Assembly: GCA_963704595.1 (NCBI GenBank)
Contig: OY969922.1
Location: forward strand, 2,976,001 to 3,040,000
Direction: 5' to 3'
DNA length: 64,000 nt
DNA from: Acuticoccus sp963704595
GTDB taxonomy: Bacteria; Pseudomonadota; Alphaproteobacteria; Rhizobiales; Amorphaceae
Shown here: positions 15,736-24,493 of the stretch, piece by piece
Numbering within the stretch: position 1 is the stretch's first letter
How the letters are laid out: every line of letters starts with the position of its first letter
Translations under genes and position numbers: made by a program
Notes under the pieces: generated by a model
The model's input: the letters and a program-made list of their open reading frames with translations, nothing else
Database searches by the model: none
Told to the model about the DNA's origin: nothing

Positions 15736-17895
15736 TCAGGCCGGGATCGCCTCGACGACAACCCGCTCGATCTCGCCCTTGCGGGTGGAGACCATCGCGA
15801 CGCCGCCGCCGCGCTCGACGAGGATGCGGCGCGCGGTCTCGAGCGCCTCCTCGCGGGTCTCGAACACGTCGGTCGACATGCCGGTCGCGCCGTCGTTGAC
15901 GACGAAGCCCTCGAACACCTCGACCACGTCGATCCGCTGCTCGGCGGGAGCGTCCGGGTCGGGCACCGCACGGGCGCGACGGATGTCGGGCGCCGTCGCC
16001 TCCTCGACCAGCATCTTGACCGCTTCGTCGAGCGGGATCGTCTTGCTGTCGCGCGAGCCGAGGCGGCGCATGTTGACCGTGCCCTCCTCCGCCTCGCGCG
16101 CGCCGACGACGAGGATCACCGGCACCTTGGCGGCGGAATGCTCGCGGACCTTGTAGTTGATCTTCTCGTTGCGCAGGTCGGCCTCGGCGACCAGCCCCGC
16201 CTTCTTCAGCGCGGCAACGACCTTCACCGCGTACGCGTCCGTCTCCGACACGATGGTGCAGACCGCGACCGGCATCGGCGACAGCCACAGCGGCATGTGG
16301 CCGGCGAAGTTCTCGATCAGGATGCCGAGGAAGCGCTCCAGCGAGCCCACCATCGCGCGGTGGAGCATGACGGGAACGTGCTTCTCGCCGTCGGCGCCGA
16401 TGTAGAACGCGCCGAGGCGGCCCGGCATGTTGAGGTCGACCTGGATCGTGCCGCACTGCCACTCGCGGCCGATGGCGTCACGCAGGGTGTATTCGAGCTT
16501 CGGGCCGTAGAACGCGCCCTCGCCCTTGTTGGTCGACCATTCGCGGCCCGTGGAGTTGAGCACGTCGACCAGCGCCTTCTCGGCCCGGTCCCACACCGCA
16601 TCGTCGCCGACGCGGGTTTCCGGCCGGTCGGAGAACTTGATGATGACGTCGTGGAAGCCGAAGTCCTCGTAGATGGAGAGGATGAGGTCGTTCATCTTCA
16701 GGCACTCGGCCGCGATCTGCTCCTCGGTGCAGAAGACGTGCGCATCGTCCTGCGTGAAGGCGCGCACGCGCATCAGCCCGTGCAGCGCGCCCGACGCCTC
16801 GTAGCGGTGCACCTTGCCGAACTCGGCCACCTTGTGCGGCAGCTCGCGGTAGGAGCGCAGCCCGTTCTTGAACACCTGGACGTGGCCCGGGCAGTTCATC
16901 GGCTTGATCGCGTAGGTGCGCTCGTCCGGCGTCTGCGACAGGTACATGTGGTCGCCGAACTTCTCGGCGTGGCCGGAGGCCTGCCACAGCGAGATGTCCA
17001 TCAGCTCGGGCGTGTTGACCTCGTGGTAGCCCGCCGCCTCGTTGCGCCGGCGCACGTAGTTTATGAGGTCCTGGAAGACCCGCCAGCCCTTCTCGTGCCA
17101 GAAGACGGCGCCCGGCGCCTCCTCTTGGAAGTGAAAGAGGTTCATTTCGCGGCCCAGGCGGCGATGGTCGCGCTTCTCGGCCTCCTCCAGCATGTGGAGG
17201 TAGGCGTCGAGCTCCTTCTTGTCCGGCCATGCGGTGCCGTAGATGCGCGTCAGCATCTGACGGTTGCTGTCGCCGCGCCAGTACGCGCCGGCGACCTTCA
17301 TCAGCTTGAAGGCGTCGCCAACGTTGCCGGTGGAGGCCATGTGCGGGCCGCGGCAGAGGTCGAACCACTCGCCCTGGCGGTAGATCTTGAGGTCCTGCCC
17401 CTCGGGAATCGCGTCGACGAGCTCGACCTTGAAGTCCTCGCCCATCTCGCGGAACGTGTCCTTCGCCTTCTCGCGCGACCACACTTCCTTGGTGAACGGG
17501 GCGTTGGCCTGGATGATCTGGCGCATCTTCGCCTCGATCTTCGGCAGGTCCTCGGTGGTGAAGGGCGTGTCGCGGTAGAAATCGTAGAAGAAGCCGTCCT
17601 TGATCACCGGGCCGATGGTGACCTGCGTGCCCGGATAAAGGCTCTGCACGGCCTCGGCCATCACGTGCGCGGCATCGTGGCGGATCAGCTCGACGGCCTC
17701 GGGATCGTTCCGGCCGATGAAGTGGAGCGTGGCGTCACGCTCGAGCCTGTCGGAGAGGTCGGCGACCACGCCGTCCACCTTCATCGCAACGGTCTTCTTG
17801 GCGAGCGATTTGGAGATGGAGGCGGCGACTTCGGCGCCGGTGGTGCCCTCGGCATACTCGCGGGAGGCGCCGTCGGGGAATGTGATGGTGATCAT
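15736..17895 (-). CDS. thrS: Threonyl-tRNA synthetase with C-terminal extension
   Basis: A 719-residue class II synthetase. Order: TGS domain (MITITFPDGASREY...), editing domain with IRHDAAHVMAEAVQ, catalytic core with MNCPGHVQVFKNG (zinc cysteine), motif 2 HRYEASGALHGLMRVRAFTQDD, and anticodon-binding domain ending KTIPLDEAVKMLVEEATAPD. It charges tRNA-Thr. About 85 residues follow the usual end: DVVEVFEGFVVNDG, then REEALETARRILVERGGGVAMVS, resembling a small stand-alone alpha-beta domain. E. coli ThrS is 642 residues. ATG at 17895 is the first codon that makes the TGS domain complete. Confidence 0.95.
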   Translation of the reverse strand: MITITFPDGASREYAEGTTGAEVAASISKSLAKKTVAMKVDGVVADLSDRLERDATLHFIGRNDPEAVELIRHDAAHVMAEAVQSLYPGTQVTIGPVIKDGFFYDFYRDTPFTTEDLPKIEAKMRQIIQANAPFTKEVWSREKAKDTFREMGEDFKVELVDAIPEGQDLKIYRQGEWFDLCRGPHMASTGNVGDAFKLMKVAGAYWRGDSNRQMLTRIYGTAWPDKKELDAYLHMLEEAEKRDHRRLGREMNLFHFQEEAPGAVFWHEKGWRVFQDLINYVRRRNEAAGYHEVNTPELMDISLWQASGHAEKFGDHMYLSQTPDERTYAIKPMNCPGHVQVFKNGLRSYRELPHKVAEFGKVHRYEASGALHGLMRVRAFTQDDAHVFCTEEQIAAECLKMNDLILSIYEDFGFHDVIIKFSDRPETRVGDDAVWDRAEKALVDVLNSTGREWSTNKGEGAFYGPKLEYTLRDAIGREWQCGTIQVDLNMPGRLGAFYIGADGEKHVPVMLHRAMVGSLERFLGILIENFAGHMPLWLSPMPVAVCTIVSETDAYAVKVVAALKKAGLVAEADLRNEKINYKVREHSAAKVPVILVVGAREAEEGTVNMRRLGSRDSKTIPLDEAVKMLVEEATAPDIRRARAVPDPDAPAEQRIDVVEVFEGFVVNDGATGMSTDVFETREEALETARRILVERGGGVAMVSTRKGEIERVVVEAIPA

Positions 17896-17962
17896 GGTCT
17901 CTCTCTGTGCCCACTCGCTGCCCACTGATGCAGGTAAGCTTTCGTCGTCCTAATGGTGGAGG

Positions 17963-17983
17963 GCGCGGGATGTAAACCCGCGC
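17963..17983 (-). terminator. Hairpin between yidD and thrS
   Basis: A perfect 7-bp stem GCGCGGG / CCCGCGC with a 7-base loop, 17 bases after the yidD stop on the minus strand. It lacks a T-run. Position fits the 3' end of the Fe-S scaffold-yidD transcript. Confidence 0.45.
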
Positions 17984-17999
17984 GGCGCCCGTGCCAAGG

Positions 18000-18305
18000 T
18001 TACCCGTCCAGCCTTTGCTCTGGCGGGATGTGGCGGCCGGTCCAGCGGGCGTGGCGCCAGGGGCGGCGCCCGGCATCCGGCGGAAGGTCCGGCACGGGGT
18101 CGAAGCCGGAGGCGCCCCACGGGTTGCAGCGCAGGAGCCGGGCGAGCGTCAGCCAGCCGCCGCGCCAGGCGCCGTGGCGGCGCAGCGCCTCGTCGGCGTA
18201 CTCCGAACACGTGGGAAAGTAGCGGCACTGGCGGCCGATCAGCGGGCTCAGCGTCACGCGGTAGACGAAGACGAGGCCGCGAAGCCCCGCCGTCACCGGC
18301 CTCAT
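18000..18305 (-). CDS. yidD: Membrane protein insertion efficiency factor YidD
   Basis: A 101-residue amphipathic membrane-associated protein with the complete YidD signature: YRVTLSPLIG, CRYFPTCSEYADEALRRHG and LLRCNPWGASGFDPVP. It assists YidC-dependent insertion of inner membrane proteins. The ATG overlaps the stop of the Fe-S scaffold gene (ATGA), so the two are translationally coupled; yidD is more often next to rnpA/yidC, but this placement is common in alphaproteobacteria. Confidence 0.93.
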   Translation of the reverse strand: MRPVTAGLRGLVFVYRVTLSPLIGRQCRYFPTCSEYADEALRRHGAWRGGWLTLARLLRCNPWGASGFDPVPDLPPDAGRRPWRHARWTGRHIPPEQRLDG

Positions 18306-18739
18306 GCGGCCTGGTGGAGCGCGGCCTGCTTTGCCGCCTCGAGCGTGGCATCGAACGTCAGCATGGTGGAGGCGTGGCGGGACTTGTGCTCCGCAACCGG
18401 CGCGAGGCAGGCGAACTCGGCGAACTTGCCCGCAGGCGGCGGGCCGCCCTCCTTCAGCATCGCGGTCATCGTGGCGTGGAGCGCCTCCAGCTCCTCGACC
18501 GTCGCGCCGATGACCGATTCGGCCATGATCGACGACGACGCCTGACCGAGCGCGCAGGCCTTCACATCGTGCGCGAAATCGGCGACACGGCCATCGCGCA
18601 TGACGACATCCACCGTCACCTGCGAGCCGCACAGGCGCGAACGGTGGGTGGCGCTGGCGTCCGGGCTGTCGAGCCGGCCCAGCCGCGGGATGTTGGCCGC
18701 ATGGGCCAGGATCTTTTCGTTGTAGAGATCGCTAAGCAT
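18302..18739 (-). CDS. Fe-S cluster assembly scaffold (IscU/NifU-like)
   Basis: A 145-residue IscU-like protein. Two ligand cysteines are seen in RLCGSQVTVDV and VKACALGQASSSIM. The third position is within KSRHASTML, where histidine replaces the usual cysteine; this RHAST form is the norm in an alphaproteobacterial subfamily. It would hold a nascent [2Fe-2S] cluster for delivery to apoproteins. GGAGG precedes the ATG at 18739. It overlaps yidD and diverges from hisI. Whether the His variant is an active scaffold is not established by sequence. Confidence 0.85.
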   Translation of the reverse strand: MLSDLYNEKILAHAANIPRLGRLDSPDASATHRSRLCGSQVTVDVVMRDGRVADFAHDVKACALGQASSSIMAESVIGATVEELEALHATMTAMLKEGGPPPAGKFAEFACLAPVAEHKSRHASTMLTFDATLEAAKQAALHQAA

Positions 18740-18799
18740 GACGTCCTCCGGCGACTTCCCATATAGGGCGTCCGCCCGGTCCGCGAAAGACGAGTTGAA

Positions 18800-19294
18800 A
18801 TGTCCCACTTCCCACCCCCTTCCGCCGACAAGACCGAGCAGGAAGCCGGCACGGCATTCCGTCCCCGGTTCGACGCCGCAGGCCTCCTCACCGCGATCGC
18901 GGTCGACGACGGCGACGGCGCGATCCTGATGGTGGCGCACATGAATGCAGCCGCGCTGGACGCGACGCTGGAGACCGGCATCGTCCACTACTGGAGCCGG
19001 TCGCGCGGGGAGTTGTGGAAGAAGGGCGAAACGTCCGGCCAGCTCCAGACGGTGCAGCGCATTCTCGTCGACTGCGACCAGGACGTGCTCATCGTGCGCG
19101 TCACCGTGGGTGGCGACGGCGGCGCGTGCCACACCGGCGCGCGCTCGTGCTTCTATCGCGCGCTGACCGCCCGAACGGACGCTGGCACCGGCCGACTGAA
19201 CGGCCGGCGCCGCTGTCTGATTAACCTCAGATTGAATGGATGTAGTCGCGCATGTCGTCGCGCTCGCGCACGGCGGCCTCGATCCTGCGCTTGA
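18800..19294 (+). CDS. hisI: Phosphoribosyl-AMP cyclohydrolase
   Basis: Third step of histidine synthesis: opening of the PR-AMP ring. The catalytic and metal segments are present: HYWSRSRGELWKKGETSG, ILVDCDQDVLIVRV and ACHTGARSCFYRA. After CFYRA the frame runs on for about 40 low-complexity, arginine-rich residues to 19294, overlapping the convergent CBS gene by 68 bases. The family normally ends with a short acidic tail soon after CFYR, so the last part may be out of frame owing to an indel, or the true stop lies elsewhere. Other his genes are not in the window. Confidence 0.88.
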   Translation: MSHFPPPSADKTEQEAGTAFRPRFDAAGLLTAIAVDDGDGAILMVAHMNAAALDATLETGIVHYWSRSRGELWKKGETSGQLQTVQRILVDCDQDVLIVRVTVGGDGGACHTGARSCFYRALTARTDAGTGRLNGRRRCLINLRLNGCSRACRRARARRPRSCA

Positions 19295-19655
19295 CCACGT
19301 CGCCGATGGAGACGACGCCGACCACCTTGCCGCCGTCCACCACGGGCAGATGGCGGAAGCGCGAGGCGGTCATCCGCTCCATCACGTCGTCGATCATGTC
19401 GTCGAGCGCGCAGGTCTCGACCTTGGCGGTCATCACGCTGGAGGCCGTGGTTTTCAGCGCGTTGGCGCCGAGCTTTGCGAGGACGCGCACCACGTCGCGC
19501 TCCGACAGGATGCCGGCCAGATGGTCGCCCTCCGTGATGAGGACCGCGCCGACCCTGCGTTCGGACAGTTCCCTGACGACGTCCTCCAGGGTGGCCTCGG
19601 GGGACATCGAGAAAACCTCGGTGCCCTTCTCGCTCAAAACTGCCTTTACCGTCAT
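19227..19655 (-). CDS. Tandem CBS-domain protein
   Basis: A 142-residue protein made of two CBS motifs: VVRELSERRVGAVLITEGDHLAGILSERDVVR and VMERMTASRFRHLPVVDGG, GVVSIGDVVKRRI. Paired CBS domains bind adenine nucleotides or NAD and report energy state. Stand-alone members of this type are common in alphaproteobacteria, partner unknown. GGGAG lies upstream of the ATG at 19655. Its 3' end overlaps the apparent tail of hisI. Confidence 0.88.
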   Translation of the reverse strand: MTVKAVLSEKGTEVFSMSPEATLEDVVRELSERRVGAVLITEGDHLAGILSERDVVRVLAKLGANALKTTASSVMTAKVETCALDDMIDDVMERMTASRFRHLPVVDGGKVVGVVSIGDVVKRRIEAAVRERDDMRDYIHSI

Positions 19656-19716
19656 GAGAGTCACTCCCAGCAATCTTTGATTATGGGATATTGTACTCTC
19701 AATTCGCCGCAATTTC

Positions 19717-20491
19717 CTACCGCGGAACGGGGTCGAACCAGCGGAACGCAAGCAAGCCGACGAGGAAGCCGCCAACGTGGGCTTCCCACGCGATGGAGAG
19801 CCCGCCGGCGTAGGAGCTGCCGCAGCCCGACCACGAGGTTGATCGCGAACCAGATGACGATGAACCCCAGCGCGCGCCTGTTGCGCAGCGTTGCGAGCAG
19901 CGGCAGCGCGGGTTTCATGAACTTGGCGTCGCTGCCGCCGCCGCCGCCGAACACCAGCGGCCCGCCCCTGTCGAACACGAAGCGGGTGGCGGCGGCCATC
20001 AGCCCGGCGATCGCGGCGGACGCTCCGACGACGGGAATCGGCTCGCCGAAGTGAAACACAAGGTGAAGACCGGCACCGCCCGCAGCGGCCACCGCGGAAA
20101 ACAGGAAGAAGCGCAACGGCCCGAACCGGCGCGCCACGGCCGAGCCGAATGCGAGGAGCCAGATCGCGTTGGTGAAGATGTGCAGCCACGAGCCGTGCAG
20201 CAGCGCGTAGGTGACGAACGTCCACGCATCCGCAGCGAGACCGCCCGGGAGCTGGGACCATTCGTTGCCGTAGCGGGCCGGAATGAAGGCGAACCAGGCG
20301 AGAATGGTAATGTCGTCTTCAAGCGGAAGCTGGGAGCGCACGGCGTGAATGATGCCCATCACCGCGAGCATCACGATGACTGCGGTGGGCATGGTGAACA
20401 TCGGCTCGCGGGCCGGCGGACGCGGCGGCGGGACCGGGCGTTGCCAGTGCGGCGGCTCGTCCTGCCGCGGGATGTTCGGGATGTGGTTCAC
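19717..20491 (-). pseudogene. Rhomboid-family intramembrane serine protease, one frameshift
   Basis: An integral membrane protease with about six helices. The catalytic serine is in VVGASAAIAGLMAA, and the family HGSWLHIFTNAIWLLAFG segment is clear. At about 19825-19832 the frame breaks after FAINLVVG. In the next frame it continues as GCGSSYAGGLSIAWEAHVGGFLVGLLAFRWFDP, containing the catalytic histidine (EAHVGG), and stops at 19717. One extra G explains it. The start is probably the GTG at 20491 (NHIPNIPRQDE); a later ATG (FTMPTAVIVM) is possible. Correcting one base gives a normal protein. Confidence 0.8.
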
Positions 20492-20562
20492 GGCCGCGTG
20501 CCGGTCGGTGCGGCCTGAGGGTGCGGCGGGCGGCTTTCTGTCATGGGACCCATCTGGATCGT

Positions 20563-21084
20563 TCAGACGGGACGGCAAGTGGCGGCGTAGCGCCGCGCAT
20601 TCTCGACGTAGCGGGCGGTCCCGGCCGCCATGCCCGCGATCTGCTCGGCGCTGAGCTCGCGCACCGCGCGGGCGGGCGCGCCGACGGCCAGCATCCGCGG
20701 CGGGACGGACTTGCCCTCGGGCACCAGCGCGTTGGCGCCGATGAGGCTTTCGGCGCCGATGGTGGCGTGGTTGAGCACGGTGGCACCCATCCCGATCAGG
20801 CTCCCCTCGCCGACGGTGCATCCGTGCAGGATGGCCGCGTGTCCCACGGTGACGCGCGGCCCGATGGTGAGCGGCGCACCCATGTCGGTATGGCAGACGA
20901 CGCCGTCCTGGACGTTGCTGCCCTCGCCGAGCTCGATCCACTCGTTATCGCCGCGCAGGACCGCGTTCCACCAGACCGAGGCGCCCGCCTTCAGCCGCAC
21001 CCGGCCGATCAGCACCGCGGTCGGCGCGACCCAGGCGTCCGGATGGATGTCGGGAACCGCGCCGTCGATCGCATAGAGCGGCAC
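20563..21084 (-). CDS. Gamma-carbonic anhydrase family protein
   Basis: A 173-residue left-handed beta-helix protein with hexapeptide repeats (IGRVRLKAGASVWWNAVLRGDN...). Metal-binding histidines are visible in VVCHTDMG and VTVGHAAILHGC. The family includes active Zn/Fe carbonic anhydrases and inactive relatives such as YrdA and CaiE-like proteins. GTG at 21084 is preceded by GGAAGG. It follows the DUF3126 gene with only three bases between them, so they are co-transcribed. Confidence 0.88.
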   Translation of the reverse strand: MPLYAIDGAVPDIHPDAWVAPTAVLIGRVRLKAGASVWWNAVLRGDNEWIELGEGSNVQDGVVCHTDMGAPLTIGPRVTVGHAAILHGCTVGEGSLIGMGATVLNHATIGAESLIGANALVPEGKSVPPRMLAVGAPARAVRELSAEQIAGMAAGTARYVENARRYAATCRPV

Positions 21085-21087
21085 GGA

Positions 21088-21303
21088 TCAGGCGCCTTCC
21101 AGATCCATTTCGAGAATGGCCATGGTGAAGTTCCAGGACAGTTCGCCCTCGTCCTCGTCGCGGTACATCACGCCGATGAATTCCTCGCCGAGATAGACTT
21201 CCGCCGAGTCGTCCTTGCGGGGGCGTTCGCGCACGGTCAGCGTGTCGTTGCCGAACTTCCTGCGCATGTAGGCTTCGAGCTTGGCGATTTCGGTCTTGTC
21301 CAC
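21088..21303 (-). CDS. DUF3126 family protein
   Basis: A 71-residue alphaproteobacterial protein: KLEAYMRRKFGNDTLTVR, RPRKDDSAEVYLGEEFIGV, and the ending ELSWNFTMAILEMDLEG. These are the conserved features of DUF3126, restricted mainly to Hyphomicrobiales. No function is known. The GTG at 21303 follows AAGGAG at ideal spacing. Upstream of the gamma-carbonic anhydrase gene and downstream of cysE on the same strand. Confidence 0.88.
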   Translation of the reverse strand: MDKTEIAKLEAYMRRKFGNDTLTVRERPRKDDSAEVYLGEEFIGVMYRDEDEGELSWNFTMAILEMDLEGA

Positions 21304-21485
21304 AGTCACTCCTTGGTCTGCCGCGGGGGCGGCGAACGCATGTTGGTCTGCCGCGTCATGCGGCTTGCACACGGCGAGGGGGCGGGGCCGAAGGGGGCGC
21401 CGTCGCCTCGCAACGATCGTGCGATGAATTGGAAAGCACGCTGCCCGAACGGCCCCGCGCAATCAACCGCGCGGGGGTCAGAACA

Positions 21486-22302
21486 TCAGCGTTCGGAGAG
21501 ATCGGCCAGGATCTGGTCCATGGAGCGCGACGGCTCCTGGCAGCCGGCCTCGCCGACGATGCGCGCCGGCACGCCGGCGACCGTGACGCACGGCGGCACC
21601 GCCTGGAGCACCACGGAGCCAGCGGCGACGCGCGAGCACGAGCCGATCGAGAAGTTGCCGAGCACCTTGGCGCCTGCGCCCAGAAGCACGCCGCGGCCGA
21701 TCTTCGGATGCCGGTCGCCCCGCTCCTTGCCGGTGCCGCCGAGGGTGACGCCCTGCAGCATCGACACGTCGTCGCCGAGCCGCGCGGTGGCGCCGATGAC
21801 GATGCCGGTGCCGTGGTCGATGAAGATGCCGCGGCCCATCGGCACCGCCGGATGGATATCCACCTGCAGGGCAGCAGACATGCGGCTCTGGAGCATCAGC
21901 GCGAAATCGCGCCGGCCGCGGTTCCACAGCGAGTGCGCGACCCGGTGCGCCGCCAGCGCGTGAAAGCCCTTGAAGTAGAGGAGCGGCTCGATGATCCGCT
22001 CGCACGCCGCATCGCGGTCGCGGACGGCCACCATGTCGACGCGGAAGATGTCGGCAAGCTCGGGCTGGTGGTCGAGCGCATCGGCGAAGGCGTTGCGGAT
22101 GTGCGTCGCCTGCAGCGTCGGGTCGGCGAGCCGCGCGGAGACGCGCTCGGCGATGGCGTCTTCCAAGCGACGGCTGGTCGAGAACGGTGGCGTGGACGAG
22201 GCCGCCCAGCGCCGGCTCGTTCCGGGCGATCTTCTCGGCATCCTCGCGCACGATCCGCCAGACCGGATCGTGGTGGGACAGTGCGACGGCCTGTTCGCTC
22301 AT
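21486..22302 (-). pseudogene. cysE: Serine O-acetyltransferase, one frameshift
   Basis: CysE makes O-acetylserine from serine and acetyl-CoA, the first step of cysteine synthesis. The N-terminus (DPVWRIVREDAEKIARNEPALGG, HATVLDQPSL) is in one frame. From about 22164 the protein continues in another frame: LEDAIAERVSARLADPTL, FFRVDM-like segment, DIHPAVPMGRGIFIDHGTGIVIG with the catalytic histidine, and hexapeptide repeats such as GDRHPKIGRGVLLGAGAKVLG. An extra T in CTTGGAAG explains the break, since CTGGAAGAC restores SLEDA. As an essential-type biosynthetic gene with a single indel, sequence error is likelier than decay. Confidence 0.85.
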
Positions 22303-22369
22303 CGGCGTATCTCCCGGCTCTCACCGCTTATATTCGGTGCCGATGCACTTATCGCAACCGGTGCGGCGA

Positions 22370-23131
22370 TCAAACCTTCGTTGGATGCCGCGCCAGGAAC
22401 GCAAGGACGGCTTCCTTGTGGCCCCTGTCGCCCACGGCGGTCATGTGGTCGCGGCCGGGCAGCGTGACGGGCTCGGCATCGCGCATCAACGCCGCAAGCC
22501 CCTCGGCGGATCCCGCGATGTCGTCGTCCGCCCCCGCGACAACCAGCGTCGGCGCGGTGATCTCGTGCACCTGCTCTTCGGTCAGCGTCTGACGCGATGC
22601 GCGCACGCAGGCGGCGAGCGCCTTGCGGTCGGCCTTGGTCTGCTCGGCGAACACGCGGAAGGCGCGCGCGCCGCGGTCGGTCACGTCCGCCACGCTGTCG
22701 GCCTCCATCGCGGCGGCGATCGCGTCGCTCCCGCCGACACCGTCGACGAGGTTGCTGGCGAGCCCCGAAAGGATCAGCGCCCGCACCCGCTCCGGCGCCG
22801 CAAGCGCCGTGAACGCGGAGATGCGCGCGCCCATGGAGTAGCCCATCACCACCGCCGTTTCGGCGCCGAGATGGTCGAGCAGCCGCACGACGTCCGCCGC
22901 CATGTTGCCGGTCTGGTAGGCGTCGCTGTCGTAGAGCTTCTCGGACTTGCCGTGGCCGCGATTGTCGAGCGCGACGACGCGGTAGCCGGCGCCCGTCAAC
23001 GTCTTCACCCAGGAGGTGTTGGCCCAGTTGATCGTCTTGTTGGAGGCGTAGCCGTGGACGAGGACGACGAGCGGCCCCTCCCCGTCGTCCGAATAGTCGA
23101 TGGTGACGCCGTCGCTGTCGAATGTGGGCAT
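22370..23131 (-). CDS. Alpha/beta-fold hydrolase
   Basis: A 253-residue hydrolase: VVLVHGYASNKTINW (oxyanion region), RGHGKSEKLYD, nucleophile elbow GYSMGARI, acid in VVAGADDDIAG and histidine in PGRDHMTAVGDRGHKEAV. Substrate unknown. Its ATG overlaps the last base of the ferredoxin reductase stop (TGATG), so it is the third gene of the ferredoxin-reductase-hydrolase operon, yet the family offers no obvious redox link. Confidence 0.85.
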   Translation of the reverse strand: MPTFDSDGVTIDYSDDGEGPLVVLVHGYASNKTINWANTSWVKTLTGAGYRVVALDNRGHGKSEKLYDSDAYQTGNMAADVVRLLDHLGAETAVVMGYSMGARISAFTALAAPERVRALILSGLASNLVDGVGGSDAIAAAMEADSVADVTDRGARAFRVFAEQTKADRKALAACVRASRQTLTEEQVHEITAPTLVVAGADDDIAGSAEGLAALMRDAEPVTLPGRDHMTAVGDRGHKEAVLAFLARHPTKV

Positions 23132-24168
23132 CAGGCGACGCCCAGCTTCTTCTGAAGCTTCGTCGAGCTCGTGGTGTACTGGAACACGATCCGTTCGCCG
23201 GGCGCGCAGATCCGCTTGGCGGCCTGCGTCATCAGCGCCGCCTCGTGGAAGCCGGAAAGGATGAGCTTCAGCTTCCCCGGATAGGTGTTGATGTCGCCGA
23301 TGGCGAAGATGCCGGGCTCCGACGTCTCGAATTTCTCGGTGTCCACGGGGATGAGGTTCGTTTCCAGGTTGAGGCCCCAGTCGGCGATCGGGCCGAGCTT
23401 CATGGTGAGGCCGAAGAAGGGAAGCATCTTGGTGGCGGGCACGGGCACCGGGCCGTCCGCCGTCTTGACCGTGATGCCGGAGAGGACGCCGCCGTCGCCT
23501 TCGAGGCCGGAGACCTGGCCGATCACGAGGTCCATCTCGCCGGCTTCGACGAGGGCGCGCATCTTGTTGACGCTGTCGGGCGCGGCGCGGAACTCGTCCC
23601 GGCGGTGGATAAGTGTGATCCGCTCGGCGATCGGATGAAGGTTGAGCGCCCAGTCGAGCGCGGAGTCGCCGCCGCCGACGATGGCGAGCTTCTCGCCGCG
23701 GAACTCGTCCATCCGCCTGACGGAGTAGTGGACGCTGGTGCCCTCATAGGGCTCGATGCCGGGGATCGGCGGGCGCTTGGGCTGGAACGAGCCGCCGCCT
23801 GCCGCGATCACCACCACCTTCGCCATGAAGTGGTTGCCGATGTCGGTCTCCACCAGGAAGCGGCCGTCGTCCATCCGGCGCAGCGCGCTTACCATCTGCT
23901 CGAAGTGGAACTGCGGCTCGAACGGGGCGATCTGCTCCATCAGCCTGTCCACCAGCCCCTGGGCGGAAATCGAGGGATACGCCGGAATGTCGTATATCGG
24001 CTTTTCGGGATAGAGCTCTGCACATTGCCCGCCCGGCCGGTCCAGGATGTCGACAAGGTGGCAGCGCATGTCGAACAGGCCGAGTTCGAACACGGCGAAC
24101 AGCCCGACGGGGCCGGCACCGACGATGAGGATATCGGTCTCGACGGGGCTGGTGGCGACGTGATCCAT
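23131..24168 (-). CDS. Ferredoxin--NADP reductase, thioredoxin-reductase-like type
   Basis: A 345-residue flavoenzyme with two dinucleotide folds: FAD motif ILIVGAGPVGLFA, NADPH motif LAIVGGGDSALDWAL, and the FAD-closing motif GIFAIGDINTYPGKLKLI. It lacks the CxxC pair of thioredoxin reductase, and the IHRRDEFRAAPDSV segment matches FNRs of the Bacillus YumC/Rhodopseudomonas type. It transfers electrons between NADPH and ferredoxin. The [2Fe-2S] ferredoxin gene lies four bases upstream, a convincing functional pair. The ATG at 24168 gives full family length. Confidence 0.9.
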   Translation of the reverse strand: MDHVATSPVETDILIVGAGPVGLFAVFELGLFDMRCHLVDILDRPGGQCAELYPEKPIYDIPAYPSISAQGLVDRLMEQIAPFEPQFHFEQMVSALRRMDDGRFLVETDIGNHFMAKVVVIAAGGGSFQPKRPPIPGIEPYEGTSVHYSVRRMDEFRGEKLAIVGGGDSALDWALNLHPIAERITLIHRRDEFRAAPDSVNKMRALVEAGEMDLVIGQVSGLEGDGGVLSGITVKTADGPVPVPATKMLPFFGLTMKLGPIADWGLNLETNLIPVDTEKFETSEPGIFAIGDINTYPGKLKLILSGFHEAALMTQAAKRICAPGERIVFQYTTSSTKLQKKLGVA

Positions 24169-24172
24169 CCCG

Positions 24173-24493
24173 TCAGGCCTGCCGTTCCGGGACCTTGACG
24201 GTCAGTCCGTCGAGCGCCGCGGTGACCTTGATCTGGCAGGAAAGCCGGGACCCTTCGCCCACTTCGTAGGCGAAATCGAGCATGTCTTCCTCCATGGGAG
24301 ACGGCCCGCCGACAGCTTCGCGCCAGCTTGACGCGACATAAACATGACATGTGGCGCAAGCACAGGCCCCCCCGCACTCGGCTTCGATGCCGGGTACCAT
24401 GGCCCGAACCGCGGCCTCCATCACGGTGGAACCCGGTTCGGCCTCCACCTTGTGCTCTTCGCCGTCATGCGTAATGAACGTGATTGCTGCCAT
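24173..24493 (-). CDS. [2Fe-2S] ferredoxin (adrenodoxin-like)
   Basis: A 106-residue ferredoxin: cysteines in ECGGACACATCHVYV, and a fourth in LSCQIKV, as in the adrenodoxin/putidaredoxin class. The ending RLSCQIKVTAALDGLTVKVPE is typical. It carries electrons from the downstream FNR to unknown acceptors, possibly Fe-S assembly or P450-type enzymes. First gene of a three-gene operon (ferredoxin, FNR, hydrolase), divergent from the large gpr-like gene. Confidence 0.92.
   Translation of the reverse strand: MAAITFITHDGEEHKVEAEPGSTVMEAAVRAMVPGIEAECGGACACATCHVYVASSWREAVGGPSPMEEDMLDFAYEVGEGSRLSCQIKVTAALDGLTVKVPERQA

Noticed and set aside
15733..17928. Full-length open frame opposite thrS
   Set aside because: Antisense shadow caused by codon periodicity; thrS itself has every expected motif.
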